Source of the DNA: Trichosporon coremiiforme
Lineage: Eukaryota > Basidiomycota > Tremellomycetes > Trichosporonales > Trichosporonaceae
Length of the DNA stretch: 64,000 nt
Reading direction: 5' to 3'
NCBI GenBank assembly: GCA_039545355.1
Contig: BCJJ01000028.1
Location: forward strand, 248,001 to 312,000
A program made the position numbers and the translations under genes. The notes beneath the pieces are model-generated. The model worked only from the letters and a program-made list of their open reading frames with translations, ran no database searches and was not told the DNA's origin. Positions 55,840 to 64,000 of the stretch are shown here, piece after piece (position 1 is the first letter of the stretch; every line of letters begins with the position of its first letter).

Positions 55840-57374
55840 TACAGAAAGCTTGATTGGGCGGCAGAACGGTCGAGATAGAGAGATACAGGGATGCAGGGAA
55901 CGCCAAAGGCTTACCCATCGTACTCATCGTTTCTATCGCAACGTTTTTCCGCCCGTCCTTTGGCCCTGCCCGATTCTGCCGGGTGTGCAGTTTATTGGCC
56001 TTGAGAGCATGAGATCCAGCATCCTTTGCAGTGCGTAAAGACTATTGGACACGGCACCAGGGTATCCAGGGTGCAACGGCGACTATGCCGTACGGCACGA
56101 GCCGTTCCGTAGTCGCCGAGCGCCCCTTCTCACGTGCCCCGCTTGGGCCTCTGCGCTCTGCCGCCAGCACTGATCGGGCAGCAAACCTCAGCAGTAAGCA
56201 AACGTAAACGGAGACCTGGGTACGGCCATGACCAGTGTCTGTGCGATGCTATTGGATTGCTTCGTAGTCGTATACCTGCCTGCTGTTGTGACAAATGGCC
56301 AACCTCTACGGAGAGCACGCCATATCTGATGGGCTCCCGTACAATGAACCTCGTCCGTAACAAGGGGGAGGGGGATGTCACCGACTACAGCTGAAGGAAG
56401 CGTATCAGGGTTGGACGATGGCAGCTCGAAAAAATCTAGGATCTAGGATCAGCTGTCCAAGCCTCGCCATGGCGGGCCAGGTGGCTGCAGACGACCAGAG
56501 AAAATCTAGCGCCCGTCATGTTGGGTACTCGTGGCAAGACTGCGGTTCCATGATGGGAATTCCTCTCACAGTGAATGCATGGAGAGGCAAGCGGCGGAGA
56601 TGTGAATCCGGAGCTCGTTGAGCCCCACCTGGCCAAGATCCGGGACTCCAAGGTTCATCCCGAGCGATCGCGAGGCATGGAGCGGATGAAGGGGACGAAG
56701 GGGACGAAGGGCATCCCCACCGAGAGTCCCCAAGCGGTGCGGTGCGCTTACTGGAGTGAGGGCGGCCAAGGCCACGGACCACTGGCCGCAGTTCGATGCC
56801 TCGGTTCGTCGGGCAGTGAGGGCAGAAGAGGGAGGGGAGAGAGCGAGCGAGGTGGCTAGAAGGACTTGCAGGAGGACTAGGATGCGGGAGGGCCGTCCGG
56901 CGACCCAAAAGTCTCAACGAGTGGGTGGATGCTCAGGGTTCAAGGGCAGTTCTATTGCCGTCCTCTGGGCGCGCTCGGCTCCCCAGGGCGCGCAGGGCGG
57001 CAAAAGTTGCCAGCACGGCAAAAGGCCTCGAGGCCGCCACCATCACCTGGGCGATCCCGCCCTGAGCAAACTCAGGCACCATCTTGTGCACCATGTGGAG
57101 CCAACTGTAAACCCTGCATCCGTTATCCGGACATCGAACCAGCACCTCGCCTTTGCTCCTTCTCCCTCTCCTAGCCCTCCTGCCTCTTCCGCGCGTTTGT
57201 GGCCTATCATCCCCGTTGGCCCGTCGCGCTCTTGCCCTAGCGCACCCACAATATGCGGAGAGTGCCCAGAGCCTCGGACCTGGGGCCGCCAGGCATCCGG
57301 CTCTGGTCCCAGCAAAATATAAAGTCGCAAGGCTACGGACCCACTCGGTTTTTCTAATCCCTCAACCAGACATC
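55840..57374. other. intergenic between divergent genes
   Basis: About 1.5 kb shared by the kinase-like gene (left) and the peptide transporter (right). No coding frame with motifs. The last 60 bp holds a TATAAA box. Confidence 0.4.
57318..57323 (+). promoter_or_regulatory. TATA box of the peptide transporter gene
   Basis: TATAAA about 55 bp upstream of the ATG at 57375. Inferred from motif and position. Confidence 0.5.
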
Positions 57375-59424
57375 ATGCCCGCCGTCCAGGAGGAGCTCAA
57401 GCACCACGACGTGGTCACGGACGTCCACGCCGTCAACGACGAGAAGAAGGGACTCGACGATGATGGCGACGTTGGCCAGATCATCGGTCACCCCGACCAG
57501 GACCCCGAGACGATTCCCACCGCCGAGGAGCTTCGCACCCTCCGCAAGGTGCCCGCCGCCATGCCCCTCGTCGGTCTCGCGATGTGTCTGATCGAGTTCT
57601 CCGAGCGTGCCTCGTACTACGGCTCGCAGGGCCCCTTCAACAACTTCCTGGTGAGTGGATGACAAACCAGCTTCGGCAGGGTTGGTGGCGCAGCTGAAGG
57701 TGGCGCTACAACCTCCTCCCCACATCCCCTGCAACCCGCGTCGCCGATCTTGCTCGCAACTGGCATGGCAACCAAACGCCCTCCTGTTGTCCCCATTGCA
57801 TTCAGCTGACATTCAGGCCCACCCTCTCCCTCCTGGAGGTAACGGTGCCGGTGCTGTCGCCAAGGGCCCGGCCGGTGAGCAGCAGAGTGCCGGTGCTCTC
57901 GACCAGGGCTCCGTCACGACCTCTGCTGTTACGAAGATGTTTACGTTCCTCGCGTACTTGACCCCTATCTACGGTGGCATCGTTGCCGACAACAAGCTCG
58001 GTCGCTTCAAGACGATCTGCATCGGAACGGCCATTGGAGCCATTGCTCACGTTGTTCTCATTTTCCCGGCCCTCCCCTCGGTTATTCAGAAGGATCCCAA
58101 GGGTTCTCTCGCTGGTTTCATCATCTCTATCATTGTCCTCGCTTTCGCTGCTGGCTTCATTAAGCCCTCGCTTGGTCCCCTGCTGTGTGACCAGTCGCCT
58201 GTGAAAGCCCCCACGATCAAGACGACCAAGAAGGGCGAGCGTGTCGTTATCGACCCCCAATTCACCGTTTCGAACTACCTCAACACGTTCTACCTGTGTA
58301 TCAACATCGGTGCCCTCTTCCAGCTCGCCACCCAGTACGCCGCGCACGACATCGGCTTCTGGCTCGCCTTCCTCCTCCCCGGTATCCTCTACATGCTTAT
58401 GCCCATCGTCCTTGTTTGGGCTAACAAGCGCCTCGTCAAGCTCCCTCCTTCCGGCTCGGTCATCCCCGACACTTTCCGTGTCATTGGCATGTGTATCAAG
58501 AAGGGCGGCGCCTTTGGCTGGCTCAAGGGCGGCGACAAGTTCTGGGCCAGCGCTCGCCCCTCGTACTTGCGTGAGACTGAGGGCTACGTCGACGAGTCGA
58601 AGGTTCACTGGGACGACCGCTTCGTTGAGGAGGTCCGTCAGACCATCGCGGCCTGTGGTGTCTTCATGCTTATCCCGATCTTCGTCATCGCCGACGCCGG
58701 CTCTGGCGGCCTCGGTAACATGTTCAACGACATGTCCGTCGGTATGACCAAGAACGGTGTTCCCAACGATCTCCTTAACAACTTCAACTCCATCGCCATC
58801 ATCGTCGCCTCGCCCATCATCAACTACATCGTCTATCCTTTCTTCGTCAAGATCGGCTACCCCATCAAGCCCATGATGCGCATGTGCATTGGCTTCATTC
58901 TGGGAGCCGTTGGATGTGCTGTGGGGGCCTACTTGCAGGACAAGATTTACAAGACCTCGCCGTGTGGCAAGTACGCCTCCACCTGTATGGTTGACGGCAA
59001 CGCCGGCGTTTCTCCCGTCTCCCTCTGGCTCCAGATCCCTGTCGTGGCCCTCCCTGCTATCGGCGAGATCTTCGTGAACGTCACCTCGTACGAGCTGGCT
59101 TACACCCGTGCTCCTCCTTCAATGCGTGGACTGGTTTACTCACTCGCTCTTTTCAACTCGTGTGTGGCGGCTGCCATTTCCATGGCTGTCTCCTCGGCCC
59201 TGACCGACCCTAACCTGGCCATTATCTGGATGGTTATCGCTGCGGTCACGTTCGCGTGCGCGTTCGTCTTCCCCACCTACTTCCGTCACCTCGACGACTT
59301 CCAGTTCGAGTGGAAGGAGGATGAGCGTGCCCAGATTTCGGACGTCAAGAAGGGCGATGTGGAGGCCTCGCCCCGTACGTCCCTGTCGGCCCCTGCCGCC
59401 CCTGCCGACCACGAGAAATTCTAA
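57375..59424 (+). CDS. PTR2: proton-coupled oligopeptide transporter (POT/PTR2)
   Basis: Plasma-membrane H+/di- and tripeptide symporter. Exons 57375-57650 and 57817-59424 with a 166-nt intron give 627 residues. An acidic N-terminal tail (~60 residues) precedes LIEFSERASYYGSQGPFNNF, the PTR2 signature with the E-x-x-E/R-x-x-Y-Y-G element. The join gives NNFLAHPLPPGGNGAGAVAK, then TFLAYLTPIYGGIVADNKLGRF, the second family signature, and FIKPSLGPLLCDQSP. Further helices include MRMCIGFILGAVGCAVGAYL and SYELAYTRAPPSMRGLVYSL (third signature). About twelve membrane segments are expected. The C-terminal tail is charged (WKEDERAQISDVKKGDVEAS). Third positions are strongly C/T biased, as in highly expressed genes. 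Confidence 0.95.
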
Positions 59425-61568
59425 TCTGCTTCCGTCTCGGGGCTTGAACATTAGACCAGCCCGTGCAGACCACTGCGGCCTGCGTATAAGCAGAAACGTA
59501 AACAAACACTCTCTCTCTCTCTTTATCCAGTAATCTAATCCGTAATTGTAGTTTAGACCCCGGGCATGTCATCTCTGTGACAATCTTGTGACCAGCAAAG
59601 CTCAGCAGCGAGCACCATGGAAGCGCACAGAATGGAGATCGCACGTGACGGCGCTACAACCGAGGATCCTGTCAGAGCAGAGGGCGACGATGCTGTCACG
59701 CGCTATCACGCGCTATCACGCGCGTCCCTGCCCCCTTTCGTCCTTCGATTGGCCAAGCACGCGCCAGCGTCACGAGCACTGGCTGTTTCTCGCCATGTCC
59801 GGCATTCCCTCCAGGCTGAGCCGGACCGCTCACCGAGCATTGTCCCCTCTACCATCTTGGTGCAGCCAAGTCACTCCGGCATCGGTAGCGAGCGGCAGCG
59901 GTATTCGCAGCGGCGTTCCCATGGCACGGCGCACGTCCCTACGGCCGTCGACGGACAGTGGGGGAGTGGCGTTCTTGCATAAGTCGGCGCAGTGGAGTGC
60001 ACTATGCTTGGCTGACGCTGAGCAGACCGCACTGTGGGGAGGAAGCAAAGTCAGATGCCCCACAAGCGGCGCTTTCGCCGGCCGAGTAACACAGCGGCAA
60101 TACCACGACGCGGACGACGCTGGTCGGGCAGAATTACCGCACTACGGCACTACGGAGACAGGGAACGTGACCGTCCCTTGGCGCAGGCCCTGGCCCCGTG
60201 CACACAACCCCGAGGGGCCCGACCCTGGAGGAACGCAGGAACCAAGGAACGATTGCGATGCCTGGTTATGAGTATCTCCCATCTCACGCTTAAGCCCGAT
60301 AGGGGGTTGACTGTAGCATTCCTCCTTATCTCCTTCCCGCGGCCCACTGTCCCCTCGACGCCCCCTTCCACCGCCGCATCGGGGCCTCGCTAGCGCCGTC
60401 GAAAGTCGCCGGCCGGAGCTAGCTCTTCAATCCTGCGTCCTGCGAGGCATACCCTGCGATGCCGCATCCTCGGGCCGAGGCCAGATTGATTCTCGCACGC
60501 CCCGCAGCCGTACATCGCTGACTCCAGCGCAAACACGAGGCGTTAAGCCTTCGCCAGCGCGTTCTTTGTTTCGGTGCCCGTGCCGACCTCCGAGCTGCGG
60601 CTACGTTGACTGCATCGGTAGAACCGCGATACATCCGTTCTCTGTCAGCAAAGAACGATGGTCCGCGATAAGACTTGTCATGCTGCTTTACTCCAAAGTC
60701 CCACAACTCCAACTTCTCTGCATCTGACAGCGTTAATAACGTATACGGCCAAGATCGGCCCCGGCTCCACATTCCTTCGTGAATCTGCCGAGCTGGAAGC
60801 GGTAACGAAGGTCGAGAGCTCGCTTGACCTCTCGACCGAGTGGAACCATAACGGACTGGGCAACTTGACTCCGCAATCCGTTCCAGTCGCCAGTCGCAAT
60901 CCAACAACTCCACTCCGCAATTGTTGCAAACGTCACTATACTCCTATGCCTGCTGCGCCGCTGATCCAGAAGAGTACGGAAGATAGGTACAAGTGGGATC
61001 GGACGGAGAGCCGCGGCATTGAGGGGGACGCTGTTGACAGCAGCGATAACGGTCTGAATTGCGCAGTTCCAAATATAGCGACTGGTTCCTCATTTCACTC
61101 TGATGTTGGTTGAGATAAACGACCGGCGACTAGACCATCCCACGATTACTGACATGCAGGCTTGCGAGGAACATGAACGTGGGCGCGAAGCTGTTTGAGG
61201 CGCAGCATGAAGTGCCAGTGGAGCTAACTTTTGTGGACGCTAACTGCGCCGGCGGCGCTGTCAATGCGACCGTCTGTGCGACCACGAGCTGTTGGTTCCG
61301 TCTGTACACCTCACCCCGCCTCACCCCAAGTTGATGCCGTGCAGTCGTCCTCGACCTTTCTGGCGTCTGACTCTCCACAATCTGACACTCATGACCACCG
61401 ACGCCCCAGTCTCCTCATGCAGATTCCGCTCATCTGCTGACGGCAACGCCCTCGACATGAGTTCATCAGTGTTCTCGGCAAACCGTTCCCGTGCGAAACT
61501 AACCCAGACATGACATCTTTCTTCTCCCTTCCCCACGTCACATTGACCATCAGACCACTCGATCGAAC
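59425..61568. other. long intergenic stretch, no gene seen
   Basis: About 2.1 kb. A CT repeat near 59506-59525 is in the 3' flank of the transporter. A short tandem CGCGCTATCA duplication is at 59698-59720. Minus-strand frames at 60419-60913 and 61130-61378 have no motifs. The right end is the promoter of SUMO-like gene C. Confidence 0.4.
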
Positions 61569-62218
61569 ATGCCGTCTTCTCCTCGGTCTGACCCTGCTTC
61601 GAACGGCAGTGCAACCGGCCCCAACGTCAGGCGCCCGTCCAAGATCAAGAGGGCCGCCTCTCGCTTCAAGACGCTCTTCACAAGGAAGAAGAACGGCCAA
61701 CAGACGAAACCAGCCCAGAACACCTCACGAAAGGACAGGGGGACTCGGGCGACTCCAAGGGATGCGGTGGCAGACAAGAAGGTCGTTCAAGACCCGTCGA
61801 CCGAGGTCGAGCCGTCTGAGCCCCCTCGTCCAGCCAAGGCGCTGATCTCCGAGACCAAGGCAAAGGGTATGTGTGACTCTCTAGTCGGCAGTGCTGACCC
61901 CCAGATCTCATTGAGCTAAGTGTGCGTATGGAAGCGAAGCAGAAGCGCAAGCGCTACTATGTTGATGCGGGCGAGTGCCCGATCAGCGTCATCAAAGTGA
62001 GACGGACGTGTTACGACGAGGCTGACATGATAGGCCATGTTTGCGGACGAGTACAACCTCACTGGAGGCGCTGGCGCGTTGACGTGTGTATGCGACCACA
62101 CGTGAAGCTGACCTGCAGCCTACGATTTGACGGCCACCGCCTTCGTGACGACTCTACGCCCGATCAATACGACATGGAGTCTGGTGACCTTATCGACGCC
62201 TTTCACAATGAGGACTAG
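61569..62218 (+). CDS. SUMO-like protein C (no di-glycine)
   Basis: Four exons: 61569-61866, 61905-61996, 62034-62083 and 62119-62218, with introns of 38, 37 and 35 nt, all with CTGAC branch sites; 179 residues. The N-terminal ~100 residues are basic and Ser/Pro-rich (KIKRAASRFKTLFTRKKNGQ). The ubiquitin fold starts DLIELSVRMEAKQKRKRYYV, continues ECPISVIKAMFADEY and has the SUMO block LRFDGHRLRDDSTPDQYDM followed by ESGDLIDAF. The protein stops at HNED, without Gly-Gly and without the extra 23-nt exon of genes A, B and D, so it should not be conjugated by the normal SUMO route. It may act like the SUMO-like domains of Rad60/Esc2-type proteins, but it has one domain only and a different N-terminus. 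Confidence 0.8.
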
Positions 62219-62794
62219 CTCTAGCCTGGGACGATGCACAATATTGCTGTGTCCGCCATCCACCGAGGGGGAACTGGAATTCGGGCGTCAGAGGTCTCAT
62301 GTGTATTCGGCAGGAGCTGCCGATGATGCGCAACTCACATAGCCCAGTCGAGGCTATCGACCGTGCCACGTAATATCCTGCGCGCTAAGAAGCCACTTAC
62401 ACCGCTAAATTAGCTCCCCTTCTCCTGATGTTGCAGGATGAGGCGGATGATGTTCAAGCAAACTGGGCGTGATCGCCAATGCTCGGCAGCCTCAGCAACG
62501 TAGTCTGAGGGCAGCGTTTCTCTGAGAAACGCATGGGACTCTCACGTTACTCCGCAAATCCTGCATTCCGCCGCTCTCGGAAAGTTTGCCAGTGCCCAGC
62601 GGACGAGCACGTAACATCCTCGATCGTGTTGCGCTGCGGAGGCAAACGATCCCGGTATCACAGGAGAATCGCGGACTATCGACTCCATCAGTTGGCGTCG
62701 GGCGTCGGGGGTTGGGAGTTGGTCGACCGAGTGTTACCGCGGCCCCTATCACATGTGGGTCGGCCGTCTCGCGGAGGTTTGGTCGGCAGCATAG
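62219..62794. other. spacer that may hold the first exon of SUMO-like gene D
   Basis: Between genes C and D. An open frame from the ATG at 62533 could supply D's first exon if a GTGTTA donor (about 62731) is used, with the acceptor CATAG at 62794. That join keeps phase 0 but the branch site is weak, so the start of D is left open. Confidence 0.35.
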
Positions 62795-63300
62795 CGGTCG
62801 CAGAGCAAGTGCGCTCCGATTCCCGATGACATCAAGCCTTGGGTCCGTGAGGGAAAATCCTGGGGCAAACCTGGGCCGAAGGAACTCGGTTAGCTGCCCA
62901 ACGACTACGGGGCGAAGCTCACAGTAGGCCAAATGACGCTGAACATCTGCATCGGAGAGAAATCCTGCCACGTCCACGTGTCACCCCAAGTCTGTTTCAT
63001 GTCCGTCAAAGCAGGTGCGAAGTGATACCAACACAACTCAGCGCTGACATGCTTCGCAGGCTTTCATTGCCCCAGAATACTATCCCGCGAAGAGCCCCGG
63101 CGCTCTCATGTGAGCGACCGCAACAATACGAGCTGCTGGCGTACCGGTCCGATGTTCGATGGCAAGCGTCGGAAGGATCATGAATGCCTTGAGAAGTGCG
63201 AGATGGAAGATGACGATCAGATCGACTGTTGGTACAACCCTGGTGAGTAGAGTTGGTCCACCTTTTACCCACAATAGACAAGTTCACTTGGGGTGGTTAG
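62795..63300 (+). CDS. SUMO-like protein D, ends Gly-Gly (5' end unresolved)
   Basis: Exons 62795-62888, 62925-63014, 63060-63242 and 63278-63300 join in phase. The first exon reads CAPIPDDIKPWVREGKSWGK, the same Trp motif as gene A (EWVKEAKRWGK). The fold follows: GQMTLNICIGEKSCHVHV, then CFMSVKAGFHCPRI, MFDGKRRKDHECLEKCEM and EDDDQIDCWYNP. The final 23-nt exon adds DKFTWGG and a stop, so the chain ends in Gly-Gly, the form that mature SUMO uses for conjugation. Between the two halves, where gene A has an intron, D keeps an unspliced GTGAGC with no good acceptor, and the frame simply reads through, giving a longer loop. The DG and DMED-like positions are more diverged than in A-C. The 5' exon and start are not established. 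Confidence 0.65.
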
Positions 63301-63835
63301 GAGCTCGTTGTACCCCGACTCGTCCAGGGGACTTGGCACATCCGTCGGTAGTTAGAAGACGAGCTCTAGGGACCGATGTGTAGTGCTCCCGACAACTTGC
63401 TCAGCAGTGCAGTAGCCTCTGTGAATGAATGCGATGATCGCAATCGTTGTGCGTGCTGCAGCCCTCACTGGGGGACGCTTGCGGGTGCAGAGTGAAGAAG
63501 GGAGGGCTACTGTATCCCGATTTCTCATGGTTCCCTAGGATGAGGCTGCTGAAGATGGCCTACTCCCTCGTCCAATGCCGAACAGAACTCGGTTCCCTGG
63601 TGAAAACACTGATGACCTCGTGCATAGTCCACTCTCTGCCGAGGCTACCACTTCACGGACTCGCGGCCGCTCCCCCCTTGCTGCACATGTTCACCTTGTG
63701 TGATTGCGTCACGCAGGTCTGACTTCTTGTTAAGCATAACTCAAGCATTGGTAACGAGTGTTGCTGATGAATGTTTCGGCTTTTCTTCCATCCGCTTCCT
63801 AGCGTACTTACACCTCTTCGCTCATCCTACACGCC
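63301..63835. other. intergenic, no gene seen
   Basis: Spacer between SUMO-like gene D and the partial copy E. Small frames have no motifs. Confidence 0.4.
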
Positions 63836-64000
63836 ATGATCATTGACACCAAGCCACCCTCATCGATCTTCGACTTCTGCTAACCCAGCTTCATGACTAA
63901 GCGTGCCTGAGTCCTGCTCGAGGTGAAGGCTTGGGTCATGGAAGCTCAGAAGTGAGGGACGCGTCCCCGAAAGCCACCCGGTAAGCACTCAGATCCCCAT
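63836..64000 (+). pseudogene. partial fifth SUMO-like copy E at window edge, with nonsense codon
   Basis: The stretch 63923-63980 reads LLEVKAWVMEAQK, a stop, then GTRPRKPP and a GTAAGC donor at 63981. This lines up with EDKEWVKEAKRWGK..PRIP before a GT donor in gene A and IKPWVREGKSWGKPGPKEL before GTTAGC in gene D. At the position of the conserved Trp (TGG in A and D) E has TGA (63953-63955). The ATG at 63836 opens only a 15-codon frame. It appears to be a decayed copy; the ubiquitin-fold part would lie beyond the window. Confidence 0.5.

Overview
The window looks like nuclear DNA of a basidiomycete yeast, most likely a tremellomycete of the Trichosporonales type. This is inferred from GC-rich coding sequence, many very short GT-AG introns (34-60 nt) with CTRAC-like branch sites close to the acceptor, intron-containing tRNA genes and the gene content. 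Nothing points to a bacterial or organellar origin. Exon joins were worked out by hand from splice signals, reading phase and family motifs, so boundaries are predictions.

1-13.5 kb: the 3' part of a DUF1996 protein, a tRNA-Thr(TGU), a Yip1-family membrane protein, a decayed gene with two in-frame stops, a Gly/Gln/Tyr-rich coiled-coil protein, a heavily frameshifted amino-acid permease pseudogene and a secreted ricin-B-type lectin. 13.5-31.5 kb: mitochondrial 3-hydroxyisobutyryl-CoA hydrolase with a structured repeat array at its 3' end, a Ypt6/Rab6 GTPase with a 4-nt exon, a hexose-type transporter with several tiny exons, a zinc alcohol dehydrogenase, a secreted and probably GPI-anchored GMC oxidoreductase and an ABCG half-transporter. 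33.9-50 kb: a TPR protein ending in the peroxisomal signal SKL, a 1111-residue intronless helical-repeat protein with a recent 78-bp internal duplication, an unknown 252-residue protein, a monocarboxylate-type MFS transporter, a protein tyrosine phosphatase, an UNC93-like transporter, a TauD-type dioxygenase and an unrecognised protein with an F-box-like start. 50-64 kb: a region rich in small SUMO-like (ubiquitin-fold) genes, two tandem LTR-like repeats just upstream of tRNA-Glu(CUC), a P-loop kinase-like gene of bacterial appearance and a POT/PTR2 peptide transporter.

Much of the window concerns uptake and export (hexose, peptide, monocarboxylate, UNC93-like and ABCG transporters, plus a dead amino-acid permease) and secreted or surface proteins (lectin, GMC oxidase). 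There is no clear biosynthetic cluster.

The most unusual feature is a set of five related SUMO-like loci (A and B on the minus strand at 50.4-52.3 kb; C, D and E on the plus strand at 61.6-64.0 kb). A, B and D share a 23-nt final exon encoding a terminus that ends Ser-Gly or Gly-Gly. A, D and E also share a Trp-containing motif upstream of the fold. Some copies look intact and others look broken, which suggests a lineage-specific, fast-turning SUMO-like family.
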